DNA of 64,000 nt from contig JBDVBY010000006.1 in the NCBI GenBank assembly GCA_039942715.1, positions 310,001-374,000 of the forward strand, read 5' to 3'. The notes under the pieces were generated by a model. The model ran no database searches. It saw only the letters and a list, made by a program, of their open reading frames with translations, and was not told the DNA's origin. Made by a program: the position numbers and the translations under genes. The DNA comes from JABDJX01 sp039942715. GTDB taxonomy: Bacteria; Pseudomonadota; Alphaproteobacteria; Rhodobacterales; Rhodobacteraceae. This document shows, piece after piece, positions 28,800-38,660 of this stretch (position 1 is the first letter of the stretch; each line of letters starts with the position of its first letter).

Positions 28800-29075
28800 T
28801 TAGAGATCAATTTCGCCAGTTTCGTCATCAGGGTCGCGTTCAACCGGTATGCGTCGCCGGATGATGATGTCGCCATTAGGCAGGATTTCAGGCGGGTGAT
28901 AAGCACTTAGATCCTCAAGTAAACCTTCCATTCCCTCCATCGCAGGTTCCATTTCAGCCATCAATCCGCGCATGAAAAGCTTCAAAGCCTCGCCCATAAG
29001 GTCGCGGCCCTGTTCTTCATCTTGGGCTACTACAGGCGTCGCAAGGACCACACAGAGAAAGAAAATCCGAAACAT
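28800..29075 (-). CDS. Small exported acidic protein of a Rhodobacterales family
   Basis: 91 residues with a signal peptide of about 17 residues (ending PVVAQ). The mature part has the helical segment MGEALKLFMRGLMAEMEPAME and a conserved tail PPEILPNGDIIIRRR. As I remember, relatives in this order are longer (about 120-130 residues, with a second copy of the helical part) and are often labelled AAA+ ATPase, which is wrong because no Walker motif can fit. Function is unknown. It is divergent from the next gene. Confidence 0.7.
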   Translation of the reverse strand: MFRIFFLCVVLATPVVAQDEEQGRDLMGEALKLFMRGLMAEMEPAMEGMEGLLEDLSAYHPPEILPNGDIIIRRRIPVERDPDDETGEIDL

Positions 29076-29188
29076 AGCCCAATCATATCACATGATAGAC
29101 GCAGATTCACGCTTTGAAAGCCAGCAGGCGTTTCACGCCCCAAAAACACCATACTTCTCAATAAAATGGAATTTATTGGAGAATTAAG

Positions 29189-30409
29189 ATGAGAATTTTT
29201 CGTATTGCTTTGGGATTGATACTGTTTCCGGTGCTGGCTGTTTTCGCCGTTATTGCCGTCTTTCGCATGCACAAGGACGACCCTTTCAAAGACATGGATG
29301 ACGCCAAAGTGGATGCGTTGGTGAAGATATCAACGGTAGAGACACCCAATGCCCCCCGCGATGCGATAGAAGCACGCGCACGAGCGTTGGCTGACGCGGG
29401 AGATTGGGAAACCCTTTCAGAAGAGATCGATGCCGCTGAAAGCACGTTAAAAGCAAGCGATGGGCAATTGCGCGACTACGGGCATATGAGCTGGGGCGCG
29501 CGATCCGAACTGAATGACATTCTTGAAGTGATGGACCCGGAGCATTGCCAAAAGAAACTGGCGGCTATTGTGAGCCGGATTGAAGACGCGGCAAATGCCT
29601 CTCCTCAAAACCATGTTTTGGCGACACTGGCAGCACGCACCCACCTTGATATTGGCTGGGCTTGGCGCGGAGACGGCTTTGCGGATTCTGTATCGGATTT
29701 GGAATGGAGCCATATGAACCAGCATTATGACGCTGCTGAGAAATGGCTGACGCCCTTCACACAAGGTGGGATTACTTCACCGATGGTTGCCCACGCCGCG
29801 CATATTCACGCGCGCCACCTTGGTGATCACGGCCGTCAAATGCGGGCGATCTATGACATGTGGCGTCAGCTCGATCCAGGCAACCCAATGATGTATCAAG
29901 AGCATGGCTTTCATCTTTTGCCACGGTGGTTTGGAAGCTATCAAGAACTTGAAATGGAAGCTCGCAAAGCAGCCGCGGCCACAGTTGGAACTGCAATTGG
30001 CGCCGCACCTTATGCGTGGATGCTGAATTCGTTGATTGAATGCGAACCCGAAGCCCTCTCGATCGTTGACCAAGAGTTTTTTGTGGACAGCGTTGCCGAC
30101 ATGGTAACACTGACGCCAGACGCGTCCGAGGCCAACACTGTTTTGCGAGACTATTCAGAGATCTGGCTTTCGCGCAGCCTGTTTGACCCCGCCGGGGAAT
30201 CCCAACAAAACATCAAAGCATTGGCCGAACGCGTGTGTCGCAAAGTGACCGAAGACCATTTGTCGGCGATAGATCTCTCTGTTTGGCAAGGCAAAGCACT
30301 CGCCGCCAAGCGGACAATTGCAGCTCTTTTTGAAGAGGACTTTCAGGCTGGACGCGTGTTGGATTTTGGTTCCGGGCAGCTTGAAATCCGTAGCGAGACG
30401 CCAACGTAA
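29189..30409 (+). CDS. Uncharacterised membrane-anchored helical-repeat protein (possible DUF4034 relation)
   Basis: 406 residues. Residues 5-25 are one membrane segment (IALGLILFPVLAVFAVIAVF), followed by a short acidic linker and a helical body. The segment THLDIGWAWRGDGFADSV recalls the DUF4034 core (AWaaRG-type), but I am not sure of that link. No catalytic motif is visible. The ATG at 29189 follows GGAGAATTAAG. It is a single gene ending four bases before convergent argF. Function is unknown. Confidence 0.65.
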   Translation: MRIFRIALGLILFPVLAVFAVIAVFRMHKDDPFKDMDDAKVDALVKISTVETPNAPRDAIEARARALADAGDWETLSEEIDAAESTLKASDGQLRDYGHMSWGARSELNDILEVMDPEHCQKKLAAIVSRIEDAANASPQNHVLATLAARTHLDIGWAWRGDGFADSVSDLEWSHMNQHYDAAEKWLTPFTQGGITSPMVAHAAHIHARHLGDHGRQMRAIYDMWRQLDPGNPMMYQEHGFHLLPRWFGSYQELEMEARKAAAATVGTAIGAAPYAWMLNSLIECEPEALSIVDQEFFVDSVADMVTLTPDASEANTVLRDYSEIWLSRSLFDPAGESQQNIKALAERVCRKVTEDHLSAIDLSVWQGKALAAKRTIAALFEEDFQAGRVLDFGSGQLEIRSETPT

Positions 30410-30413
30410 CGCG

Positions 30414-31340
30414 CTAAACGCCAAGACACCATCGCATGATTGCCTTTTGCGCATGAAGGCGATTCTCAGCCTCGTCAAAGATCACCGAGTGTGGGCCATC
30501 CATGACAGCGCTGGTTGCCTCTTCGTCGCGATGAGCTGGCAAACAATGCATGAAAAGTGCATCTGGTTTGGCGCGTGACATTAGCTCTTCGTTGACCTGA
30601 TAGGCGCGCAGTTGATTGTGGCGGCGCTCCTTTGTGGTTTGACTGTCGTGCATAGACACCCACGTATCAGCGACAACCAGATCGGCGTCTTCAACCGCTT
30701 TGAACGGATCGCGTTCAATCTCAACACTGACCCCCTGTGCGCGTGCGAATTCAACAAATGTCGCTTCAGGATCAAGGGTTTCGGGCCCTGTGAACACCAT
30801 ATCAAAGCCAAACTGTCCGGCAGCATGCAAGAATGACGCACAGACGTTGTTGCCGTCGCCCGTCCACACAACTTTTTTGCCTTTGATCGGCCCACGGTAT
30901 TCTTCAAACGTCAGCACATCGGCCATGATCTGACAGGGGTGTGTGCGATTGGTAAGACCGTTGATCACCGGTACCGTGGCGTGTTCGGCAAGTTCCAAAA
31001 GCGCTTCTTCTTCAAAAGTGCGGATCATGATCAGGTCGACATAACGCGACAACACGCGCGCGGTATCGCCAATAGTTTCACCGTGGCCCAACTGCATTTC
31101 CGAACCGGTCAGCAAAAGTGTTTCACCACCCATCTGGCGCACGCCTACATCAAAAGACACGCGCGTACGGGTCGAGGGTTTTTCAAATATCAGCGCCACG
31201 ATATGCCCGTCCAAAGCAGCGTCATCATCAAGAGCGCCTTTGGTCCGTCCGGCACGGGCCGATTTTATCGCAGCCGCGTTATCAAGGATCAAACGAAGCT
31301 GATCTGGGTCTGTTTTGTGGATGTCCAAAAAATGCGTCAT
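30414..31340 (-). CDS. argF: Ornithine carbamoyltransferase
   Basis: 308 residues. Carbamoyl phosphate contacts are seen in [14 protein letters not shown] (STRTR) and [12 protein letters not shown] (HPCQ); the ornithine loop has [10 protein letters not shown]. It makes citrulline in arginine synthesis. The start overlaps the argD stop by four bases (ATGA), so the two enzymes are translationally coupled. Confidence 0.97.
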   Translation of the reverse strand: MTHFLDIHKTDPDQLRLILDNAAAIKSARAGRTKGALDDDAALDGHIVALIFEKPSTRTRVSFDVGVRQMGGETLLLTGSEMQLGHGETIGDTARVLSRYVDLIMIRTFEEEALLELAEHATVPVINGLTNRTHPCQIMADVLTFEEYRGPIKGKKVVWTGDGNNVCASFLHAAGQFGFDMVFTGPETLDPEATFVEFARAQGVSVEIERDPFKAVEDADLVVADTWVSMHDSQTTKERRHNQLRAYQVNEELMSRAKPDALFMHCLPAHRDEEATSAVMDGPHSVIFDEAENRLHAQKAIMRWCLGV

Positions 31341-32512
31341 GTCTTTGCCTCTATCGAGGTGGCAGCATTGTCCAACCGGCCAATGGCCTCGGCGATTTCG
31401 TCGTCGGTGATGTTCAAAGGCGGCAACAAGCGGATCACATTGTCTGCCGCTGGAATGACGATCAGATTGGCGTCATAGCTGGCCTGCACTACATCGATGT
31501 TCACCGTCTTGCACTTGATACCAATCATCAGGCCAGCACCACGCACACTTTCAAAAACGTCTGGATGCGCGGCCACCAACCCTTCAAGCTTTTGGCGCAA
31601 AGTGCCGGATTTGCGCTGTACATCAGCTAAAAACGCAGGCTCGGCGACGGTTTTCATCACCGCATTGCCTACAGCGCAGGCCAAAGGATTGCCGCCGTAG
31701 GTCGACCCATGCGTACCGACAACCATGCCAGAAGCAGCATTTTCTGTAGCCAACACAGCACCAAGCGGAAAGCCACCGCCAATGCCCTTGGCCACCATCA
31801 TGATGTCAGGTTCGATCCCGGCCCATTCATGCGCAAAAAGCTTACCCGTGCGACCTATGCCACATTGAACTTCGTCCAAAATCAGCAAAGCGCCCGTTTC
31901 ATCGCACAAATCGCGCAGCCCCTTAAGACATTGATCAGGAACAGGCAAAATACCACCTTCGCCCTGCACAGGCTCTAAGATAACAGCGCAGGTTTCGTCC
32001 GTGACCGCGGCGCGCAGCGCATCGTGATCACCAAAGGGAACGGTTGTAAAACCAGGCATCAAAGGCCCAAATCCTTTGACCATTTTCTCAGCACCAGAGG
32101 CCGCAATCGCCGCCGTGGAGCGACCATGAAAGGCACCGCTGAACGATACGATTTGCGCGCGCGGTGTTCCTTTTTCAAACCAGTATTTCCGCGCCATTTT
32201 GATCGCCAACTCGGCACTCTCGGTCCCCGAGTTGGTGAAGAAAACCGTGTCCGCAAAGGAGGCTTCGACCAGCCGGTCCGCAAGCTCTTGCTGACGCGGA
32301 ATCTCGTAGAGGTTTGAGACATGCCAAAGCTGGCCCGCCTGTTCGCTCAAAGCTGCGGTCAAATCTGGGTTCGCGTGCCCCAGCACGTTCACAGCAATCC
32401 CAGCGCCCATGTCCAAAAATCGGCGCCCGTCAGCCTCGACCAGCCAAACACCTTCGCCGCGAACAAAGTTCAGCGGCGCGCGGGAATAGGTCGGAAGAAC
32501 AGACGGGATCAT
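31337..32512 (-). CDS. argD: Acetylornithine aminotransferase
   Basis: 391 residues of the class III aminotransferase fold. The PLP-phosphate and ring contacts are in [14 protein letters not shown], the aspartate that holds PLP in [14 protein letters not shown], and the Schiff-base lysine in [13 protein letters not shown]. It converts N-acetylglutamate semialdehyde to N-acetylornithine and may also serve lysine synthesis as a succinyl-DAP aminotransferase. The ATG at 32512 has AAAGGAAAC 7 nt upstream; an in-frame TTG earlier is less likely. Confidence 0.95.
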   Translation of the reverse strand: MIPSVLPTYSRAPLNFVRGEGVWLVEADGRRFLDMGAGIAVNVLGHANPDLTAALSEQAGQLWHVSNLYEIPRQQELADRLVEASFADTVFFTNSGTESAELAIKMARKYWFEKGTPRAQIVSFSGAFHGRSTAAIAASGAEKMVKGFGPLMPGFTTVPFGDHDALRAAVTDETCAVILEPVQGEGGILPVPDQCLKGLRDLCDETGALLILDEVQCGIGRTGKLFAHEWAGIEPDIMMVAKGIGGGFPLGAVLATENAASGMVVGTHGSTYGGNPLACAVGNAVMKTVAEPAFLADVQRKSGTLRQKLEGLVAAHPDVFESVRGAGLMIGIKCKTVNIDVVQASYDANLIVIPAADNVIRLLPPLNITDDEIAEAIGRLDNAATSIEAKT

Positions 32513-32629
32513 TAGAAGTTTCCTTTTCAAGAGCCAAAGACGTGCCAGCGTGTGCAGGCCAAGTCAACGAAATGTAAGAAGAAGACGTGTTTGAGCGGAC
32601 GCTAAAATTAACGTCGGCGTCGAAAACAA

Positions 32630-32664
32630 TTTAGGTCAGCGCACGTCATGTGCGCTGACCTAAA
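32630..32664. terminator. Long perfect palindrome between the small membrane gene and argD
   Basis: TTTAGGTCAGCGCAC (32630-32644) pairs perfectly with GTGCGCTGACCTAAA (32650-32664) around GTCAT. On the minus strand it follows the 81-residue gene by 28 nt and the stem ends in AAATTGTTTT. It may end that transcript or mark a protein-binding site before argD. Confidence 0.6.
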
Positions 32665-32692
32665 GGAAACTTATCGATAGAGGAAGTGTTTT

Positions 32693-32938
32693 TTAGAGAG
32701 TCGCAGTCGGGCGAGGCTCAATAAAATAGAAAGCACCTTCGGCCTGTGCTGGGATATCAGCACTTACAGCAACGGTTCGCTGAATATCGCGGACCGCCGA
32801 TTTCATCTCGTATGCAGACTTCATGATAAGGCCGACAGTCAGCACCATGATGCAAATCGAAGCTACTTTGATCGGCTTCGAGGCAGCTTTTGCTGAAGTG
32901 TCAGTTTTTGTAGCAGAAAGAATTTTACGGAGGGACAT
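32693..32938 (-). CDS. Small single-pass membrane protein, uncharacterised
   Basis: 81 residues. The N-terminal 26 are basic and polar (SLRKILSATKTDTSAKAASK), then one membrane segment (IKVASICIMVLTVGLIM) and a short periplasmic tail ending in PRPTATL. AAGGTG precedes the ATG at 32938. I see no family match. The topology suits a small membrane adaptor or assembly factor, but nothing supports this beyond shape. It is divergent from gcrA. Confidence 0.5.
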   Translation of the reverse strand: MSLRKILSATKTDTSAKAASKPIKVASICIMVLTVGLIMKSAYEMKSAVRDIQRTVAVSADIPAQAEGAFYFIEPRPTATL

Positions 32939-33207
32939 GGGGCAACACCTTACTAAATAACGGCCGAAACAAGGCCACGACTGAGAAGTACTGCCCGAAT
33001 ATGGCAAGAATTAGGCAAAAAAGGCGAAATACTGGCGCAACTACAGCAAAAATTGACACGATCCGACCAAATGCGCCCCAATTGTTCACGCATACATTTT
33101 GGCAAGTTTGGTGTGCTATTCGTGAAACACATGGGCTCCCCTCCCTTGTATCCACCGCGAGGAGGTTTAGAATAAGGGTCTTGGCAGAAAAGTAGGCAGG
33201 TCGACAT

Positions 33208-33747
33208 ATGTCGTGGACAGACGAACGCGTAGAAACTTTGAAAAAGATGTGGGGCGAAGGCCAGTCGGCAAGTCAGATTGCCAAAGAACTGGGCGGCGTA
33301 ACCCGCAATGCGGTTATTGGCAAAGTCCATCGTTTGGGGCTTTCGAACCGGGCAGGCTCATCCGCGCCGGCGCCTGAAAAGAAAGCAGCCAAACCGGCAG
33401 CACCTAAAAAGCCCGCCGCAAAGGTCGCGCCGGAAGACAAGGTTGTTGAGGTTACTGTGACCCCGCGCAAACCAATTGTGCCTGCCGGTCAGCCTTTACC
33501 GCCACAGCCTTCCGCGAACGAGATTAGCCCAGAGGCGCTAGCTAAGGTAAACGAGGTCGAAAAGACCGCCAAGCGCATCAGCCTGATGGAGTTAACCGAG
33601 CGTACCTGCAAATGGCCAATCGGGGATCCGGCAACGGATGATTTCTGGTTTTGCGGTTTGTCCGTGCAGCAAGGCAAGCCTTATTGCGAAGCCCACGTCG
33701 GGGTAGCGTTTCAGCCTATGAGCAATCGCCGCGACCGCCGCCGTTAA
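33208..33747 (+). CDS. gcrA: Cell cycle regulator GcrA
   Basis: 179 residues. The N-terminal DNA-binding helix-turn-helix is intact (SWTDERVETLKKMWGEGQ, then SASQIAKELGGVTRNAVIGK), a Pro/Ala/Lys-rich linker runs to about residue 110, and the C-terminal domain carries RTCKWPIGDP and FWFCGL, the sigma-70-binding part. GcrA activates sigma-70 promoters whose GANTC sites are methylated by CcrM. The 269-nt region upstream contains no GANTC that I could find. Confidence 0.96.
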   Translation: MSWTDERVETLKKMWGEGQSASQIAKELGGVTRNAVIGKVHRLGLSNRAGSSAPAPEKKAAKPAAPKKPAAKVAPEDKVVEVTVTPRKPIVPAGQPLPPQPSANEISPEALAKVNEVEKTAKRISLMELTERTCKWPIGDPATDDFWFCGLSVQQGKPYCEAHVGVAFQPMSNRRDRRR

Positions 33748-33773
33748 TTTTGAAGATATATTAATATCCACGA

Positions 33774-33805
33774 CCTAAAAGCCTCCTTGGGGAGCAGCTT
33801 TTGGG
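33774..33805 (+). terminator. Hairpin after gcrA
   Basis: CCTAAAAGC (33774-33782) can pair with GCTTTTGGG (33797-33805), one G-T pair included. There is no T run, so termination strength is doubtful. Confidence 0.4.
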
Positions 33806-33812
33806 TTAGTAG

Positions 33813-35882
33813 ATGCTGGCAAGCACATGGCGCGGGATCCGCAAGAGAACCAAAGTATCGTTTGCCGCGCCGTGCTTTATCGTACTTTTGGTTGCTCAAT
33901 ACTTTGCGGCCACACCGTTGCACGATTGGATGATGGACGATGCTTCTGGTGATGCATCACTCAATTGGTTGAACCATTTTTCTGCCGAGATACATCGCGC
34001 CGATGCCGCGGACGACTATCAGTCACTTACAACAGCGATAAGAGCCGGGCTTGCAACCAATGCGTTGCAGCAAATTGATCTGTTTAACGAAAATTGCCAA
34101 TGTGCCGTTTCTGTTAAGACTTTTCCTGCCTCCGAGGAAGGCAGGTATGCCAAAGTCATCGAGCGCCTATTGAAGGGGCATCTGCCCTATCAACAAACCG
34201 TAAACTTTGGGAATGATCCGATCCCATTCGAATTCGGGCGGTTACATGACGAATCCCATGTGCATGGGTCTCACGACCATGCAAGCGCGCATCGATTGTT
34301 GGATCATGACGGACATACTCATGTGATTTTTGACATCACAAGTGTCACGCTGGGGTCAAACCAGTCTATTGGCCTCAAGTTGCATTTGAATGTTTCAAAT
34401 GCTGCGAACGCACATTCTTTCATGCTTTTCGGATTGGGCGCCTTAGTGTCCGTGCTTTCAGCGATTTTGCTATTTGCCGCCGAGCGCTTTATGCGCCGCT
34501 CCCAAAAGGCCGAAGAAATGTCCTTGGAAAAGGCGCAGTACCTAGCAGAACACGACCCGCTAACAGGATTTTTCAACCGTTACGGCTTTCATACGCGAGC
34601 ACAGCAAATTCTTGAGAATGACGCTAACCTCGGGGCGCAAGGATATTTGGTCATTTACGATGCCGACAACTTTAAAGAAGTGAATGATCAACACGGTCAT
34701 GAAACGGGCGACAAAGTCTTGGTCGAAGTCGCCAAGTTGTTACGCGACTCTTATCCAAAAGATGCACTTTTTGGACGTCTTGGAGGCGACGAATTTGCTG
34801 TTTTCGCGCGCTCAGTCTCCCATTGGAGAAACGTCGATAACTTCATTGCAACGCGTCGAACCCAGCTCAATCTTAACCTGCCACACTCGGATCGCGGTTT
34901 GGAAACGTCCGTGTCTGCGGGCTATGCGAGATTTCCTGAGCACGGAACAGATTTGGTAGACCTAATGCAAGCCGCGGATCTGGCATTGCTTGAGGTCAAG
35001 AAAAACTCAAAATCGACGATTGGCGTATACAAAGCTGCGATGAAAGAACGCTTTGAGAGGCGCATTTGGGAAATGCAGGGCGTCCGCCTAGCGGCCGAAA
35101 CGGGTCAAATCGAGGCCCACTATCAACCCATTGTCTCCGCACAAACCAGCAAAATTTGTCTCTTTGAGGCATTGGCCAGATGGAAGCATCCCACACAAGG
35201 CATTCTGCCTCCGGGCGCTTTTCAAAGCGCGCTCGACGATCCCATCGTCTCGCGTCTGATAACCAGTGCAATGTTGGATTGTGTGGCGAGGGACCTTAAA
35301 GAGTGGTGGGGTCAAAACGTCAAAATCCCAGTTTCACTCAACCTTGGACAGGCCGACCTGAAAAATCCTGAATTGCCCGATCAAATGGCAGCAGCGCTTG
35401 ATCGCTATGAGTTGCCTCCTAGCGCATTGATGGTCGAGGTAACCGAAACCGCCGTAGCAGCGAGCAATATGGCTAACGTTCTTTCTGTCCTAGATAAAAT
35501 TCGAACACGCGATATCGAAATCGCCCTTGATGATTTTGGAACCGGGGCTTCGTCGATCACGCTTTTGCGATCCCTGCCCTGCACCAAACTAAAGATCGAC
35601 AAAAGTTTTGTGGATAATGTTGTCGCGAACAAAGATGACAATGCGATTGTGCGTGCGCTGACCCGCTTGGGTCATGATCTGAATATGAACATCGTAGTAG
35701 AAGGCGTCGAAAATCAGGAGCAGGAGGCTATTTTGCGCGACATGGGCGCCGAGTATCTGCAGGGTTACCTATATGCCGCGCCTGTGCCGTTTGATCAGGT
35801 CGCAGAATTAGTGCGCACATATGGACTTGGAGAATTAACACGCCCGGCCGCGACCGGATTGGCGACTAAATTCGCCAGTTAA
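33813..35882 (+). CDS. Membrane GGDEF-EAL c-di-GMP enzyme with a histidine-rich periplasmic loop
   Basis: 689 residues. Membrane segments at about 17-33 and 203-222 enclose a periplasmic domain of about 170 residues. It holds CxC (Cys95, Cys97) and nine histidines between 145 and 170 (for example HVHGSHDHASAH). Then come a linker, the GGDEF domain (intact motif 324-328 in LGGDEFAVF) and the EAL domain (E452-A453-L454, with later DDFGTGASS and VVEGVEN). Both catalytic sites look complete, so it could make and break c-di-GMP. The His cluster suggests metal sensing (inference). It follows gcrA by 65 nt. Confidence 0.92.
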   Translation: MLASTWRGIRKRTKVSFAAPCFIVLLVAQYFAATPLHDWMMDDASGDASLNWLNHFSAEIHRADAADDYQSLTTAIRAGLATNALQQIDLFNENCQCAVSVKTFPASEEGRYAKVIERLLKGHLPYQQTVNFGNDPIPFEFGRLHDESHVHGSHDHASAHRLLDHDGHTHVIFDITSVTLGSNQSIGLKLHLNVSNAANAHSFMLFGLGALVSVLSAILLFAAERFMRRSQKAEEMSLEKAQYLAEHDPLTGFFNRYGFHTRAQQILENDANLGAQGYLVIYDADNFKEVNDQHGHETGDKVLVEVAKLLRDSYPKDALFGRLGGDEFAVFARSVSHWRNVDNFIATRRTQLNLNLPHSDRGLETSVSAGYARFPEHGTDLVDLMQAADLALLEVKKNSKSTIGVYKAAMKERFERRIWEMQGVRLAAETGQIEAHYQPIVSAQTSKICLFEALARWKHPTQGILPPGAFQSALDDPIVSRLITSAMLDCVARDLKEWWGQNVKIPVSLNLGQADLKNPELPDQMAAALDRYELPPSALMVEVTETAVAASNMANVLSVLDKIRTRDIEIALDDFGTGASSITLLRSLPCTKLKIDKSFVDNVVANKDDNAIVRALTRLGHDLNMNIVVEGVENQEQEAILRDMGAEYLQGYLYAAPVPFDQVAELVRTYGLGELTRPAATGLATKFAS

Positions 35883-35907
35883 TGCTTTGAGAGACTGTAC
35901 TTAACTG

Positions 35908-36315
35908 TCATTCGCTTGGCGCGTTAAAGTTGCGCAAGGAACGCAGGAAAAGGCCAATCCCGCCAACCAGCAAAACAAGAATAACGATAAGATCAAACGC
36001 GCTCATCCGCGCAAGCTGCAGTGTCATGTTAGCAAGAACGCCAAAAACCAAAGCCACAAGCGCACCGACAGCCAAAATCCAGCCAATCCAGTTACGCGCA
36101 TCATAAAAGATGAGTCCGACACCGAACATAAACGGGATCAGAACCATGCCCGTTGTGATAGGAACGCCGCCAATACCAAACATGCGCGACCCAAAACCAA
36201 AGACCGGGCGCACGACGATGCCATTCAAAAGCAGATAACCGCCGCCAATCATCATGATCAGCCCGATCAGGAAGGCCCCTGTGCCTCCATCGCTTCCACC
36301 TGCTCCGCGCGCCAT
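35908..36315 (-). CDS. Uncharacterised four-segment membrane protein
   Basis: 135 residues with four membrane helices (for example GAFLIGLIMMIGGGYLLLNGI and FDLIVILVLLVGGIGLFL) and a short glycine-rich N-terminus (ARGAGGSDGGTG). There is no motif that I recognise. ACGAGG lies 6 nt before the ATG at 36315. It is convergent with the GGDEF-EAL gene and divergent from rimO. A role in either is not supported by sequence. Confidence 0.7.
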   Translation of the reverse strand: MARGAGGSDGGTGAFLIGLIMMIGGGYLLLNGIVVRPVFGFGSRMFGIGGVPITTGMVLIPFMFGVGLIFYDARNWIGWILAVGALVALVFGVLANMTLQLARMSAFDLIVILVLLVGGIGLFLRSLRNFNAPSE

Positions 36316-36442
36316 CTGCAACCTCGTTTCTTATATTGCGATTTTGGGATGATTTACCGGGTCGTGCAATAAAAGACCAGCAACGCGACGAAATCTGTGC
36401 ACAGGCTTTGCGCCTCTGCCAGAACCTTGTATCAGCACCGGC

Positions 36443-37804
36443 ATGAGCCAGAACCCACCCAACCTTCGCCCTGATATTGCAAATCCAAATGTGCCAAATG
36501 CGCCGCGCGACGGACAACCGACAATTGGGATGGTCTCGCTTGGTTGTCCAAAGGCGCTTGTCGACAGTGAGCGGATTTTGACGCGCCTGCGCGCTGAAGG
36601 ATATGCGATAAGCCCGGATTATGCGGGTGCTGACGCCGTAGTTGTGAACACCTGCGGGTTTCTGGACAGTGCAAAGGCCGAGAGTTTGGACGCGATTGGT
36701 GAGGCGATCACCGAAAATGGTAAAGTCATCGTCACCGGATGTTTGGGAGCCGAGCCTGAATACATCACAGGCGCGCATCCCAAAGTTTTGGCCGTCACAG
36801 GCCCGCAGCAATATGAGCAAGTGCTTGATGCTGTGCACAGCGCCGTGCCGCCCTCGCCCGATCCTTTTGTCGATCTTCTACCCGCAGCCGGCATCAAGCT
36901 AACGCCAAGACATTACAGTTACTTGAAAATTTCCGAAGGCTGCAATCACGCATGCAAGTTCTGCATCATCCCCGACATGCGCGGTAAGCTTGCGTCCCGC
37001 CCTGAGCGCGCCGTCCTGCGCGAAGCAGAAAAGCTGGTTGAAAGCGGTGTCAAAGAGCTGTTGGTGATCTCTCAGGATACCTCTGCGTATGGCACTGATA
37101 TCCGCGAACGCGCGCATAAGTTTCCAATCACACCATTGTCGCGCGCGCTTGGCGAAATTGGGGTTTGGGTGCGCCTTCATTATGTTTACCCCTACCCGCA
37201 TGTGCGCGATCTGGTCCCGCTAATGGCCGAAGGGTTGATCTTGCCCTATCTGGATGTGCCATTCCAACACGCGCATCCTGAGACGTTGAAACGCATGGCG
37301 CGCCCAGCAGCCGCGGCAAAAACATTGGATGAGATCCGTGCATGGCGCGAGGTTTGCCCGGACATCACCCTTCGCTCGACGTTTATCGTCGGCTACCCGG
37401 GTGAAACAGAAGACGAATTCGAAACGCTACTTGATTGGCTTGACGAAGCGCAGTTGGACCGCGTCGGCTGCTTTCAATACGAAAACGTAGACGGCGCGCG
37501 ATCGAACACTTTGCCTGATCACGTTGCCGCTGAGGTCAAAGAAGAGCGCTGGCACCGTTTTATGGAAAAAGCGCAAGCAATTTCCGAGGCGAAACTGGCC
37601 GCGAAAGTGGGCCAGCGCATGGAGGTGATCGTCGATCTGGTGGAAGACGATGCTGCGACGTGCCGTACGAAGTCAGATGCACCGGAAATTGATGGAAATC
37701 TGTTTATTGATGAAGGATTTCAAAATCTTACACCGGGCGATATTGTGACCGTGGAAGTGGACGAAGCCGGCGAGTACGACCTTTGGGGTCGTTTGGTAGT
37801 CTAA
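36443..37804 (+). CDS. rimO: Ribosomal protein S12 methylthiotransferase
   Basis: 453 residues with three parts: an N-terminal UPF0004 domain ([17 protein letters not shown], three iron-sulfur cysteines), a central radical-SAM domain with CNHACKFC (the CxxxCxxC cluster) and a C-terminal TRAM domain. It adds a methylthio group to Asp in ribosomal protein S12. RimO is separated from its paralogue MiaB by the leading VSLGCPK motif. It is a single gene. Confidence 0.95.
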   Translation: MSQNPPNLRPDIANPNVPNAPRDGQPTIGMVSLGCPKALVDSERILTRLRAEGYAISPDYAGADAVVVNTCGFLDSAKAESLDAIGEAITENGKVIVTGCLGAEPEYITGAHPKVLAVTGPQQYEQVLDAVHSAVPPSPDPFVDLLPAAGIKLTPRHYSYLKISEGCNHACKFCIIPDMRGKLASRPERAVLREAEKLVESGVKELLVISQDTSAYGTDIRERAHKFPITPLSRALGEIGVWVRLHYVYPYPHVRDLVPLMAEGLILPYLDVPFQHAHPETLKRMARPAAAAKTLDEIRAWREVCPDITLRSTFIVGYPGETEDEFETLLDWLDEAQLDRVGCFQYENVDGARSNTLPDHVAAEVKEERWHRFMEKAQAISEAKLAAKVGQRMEVIVDLVEDDAATCRTKSDAPEIDGNLFIDEGFQNLTPGDIVTVEVDEAGEYDLWGRLVV

Positions 37805-37837
37805 GCTCCTATGAGATCGCGCTGAGGATACGGCGAG

Positions 37838-37853
37838 GGATTGTGATCAATCC
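37838..37853. promoter_or_regulatory. Palindrome before the FCD regulator gene
   Basis: GGATTG (37838-37843) and CAATCC (37848-37853) form a 6-bp inverted repeat around TGAT. It lies about 40 nt upstream of the chosen regulator start, where a FadR/PdhR-like repressor could bind. Confidence 0.35.
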
Positions 37854-37892
37854 GGCCACACTTTACGCTTGCGCAAAGATCGGAGCGCTCCT

Positions 37893-38660
37893 TTGCCATT
37901 TGAGAAAATTCAGCCGGAGAAACTATCGCAATCGGTGATCAAGCAGATCGAGCTGTTGATCTTGCGCGGCGTTTTGCGCCCCGGCGAGAGGTTGCCTTCT
38001 GAAAGAGAGTTGTCCGATCGATTTGGGGTGTCGCGCCCATCCTTACGCGAGGCGATTTCAGAATTGCAGGACACCGGACTTTTGACGGCCAAAGCGAACT
38101 CGGGCGTTTTTGTTGGTGATGTCCTGGGCTCGGCTTTTTCTCCGGCTCTTACGCGTCTCTTTGCAAATCACAGCGAAGCCGTTTTTGATTACATCGCCTT
38201 TCGCCGCGATATGGAAGGCTTGGCAGCCGAGCGTGCAACGCGTCTTGCGTCAAACACGGATCTAGAGGTGGTGGACCGGATTTTCCAAAAAATGGAAGCC
38301 ATGCACAAAAAGCGCAACCCAACGGATGAGGCGCGTCTTGATGCGGAGTTCCATCTGGCGATTATTGAGGCAAGCCATAACGTTGTAATGCTGCATATGA
38401 TGCGTTCGATGTACGATCTTTTGCGCGGCGGCGTTTTTTATAATCGGAAAATCATGTTCCAGCAGAAAACCACACGCGGGATGCTTTTGGATCAGCACCG
38501 CGCTATCAATGATGCTTTGCAAGCGCGCGACACCAAGGCGGCGCGCAAGGCCGTTGAAACCCATATGGACTTTATTTCCTCGGAGCTGTCGGATTACCTC
38601 AAAGCCGAGAAAAATGAACGAATTGCTCAACAAAGGTTACAGCACGAGGCCGAACGCTGA
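37893..38660 (+). CDS. GntR/FadR (FCD) family transcriptional regulator
   Basis: 255 residues. The winged helix runs over residues 1-72 (LRPGERLPSERELSDRFGVS, then RPSLREAISELQDTGLL); the C-terminal FCD domain has the metal-binding pattern seen in DAEFHLAIIEASHN, QHRAINDAL and ETHMDF. This places it with PdhR-like regulators of organic-acid metabolism. The TTG at 37893 is preferred to a TTG at 37869 because GGAG lies 6 nt before it. It overlaps the saccharopine dehydrogenase gene by one base. Confidence 0.85.
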   Translation: MPFEKIQPEKLSQSVIKQIELLILRGVLRPGERLPSERELSDRFGVSRPSLREAISELQDTGLLTAKANSGVFVGDVLGSAFSPALTRLFANHSEAVFDYIAFRRDMEGLAAERATRLASNTDLEVVDRIFQKMEAMHKKRNPTDEARLDAEFHLAIIEASHNVVMLHMMRSMYDLLRGGVFYNRKIMFQQKTTRGMLLDQHRAINDALQARDTKAARKAVETHMDFISSELSDYLKAEKNERIAQQRLQHEAER

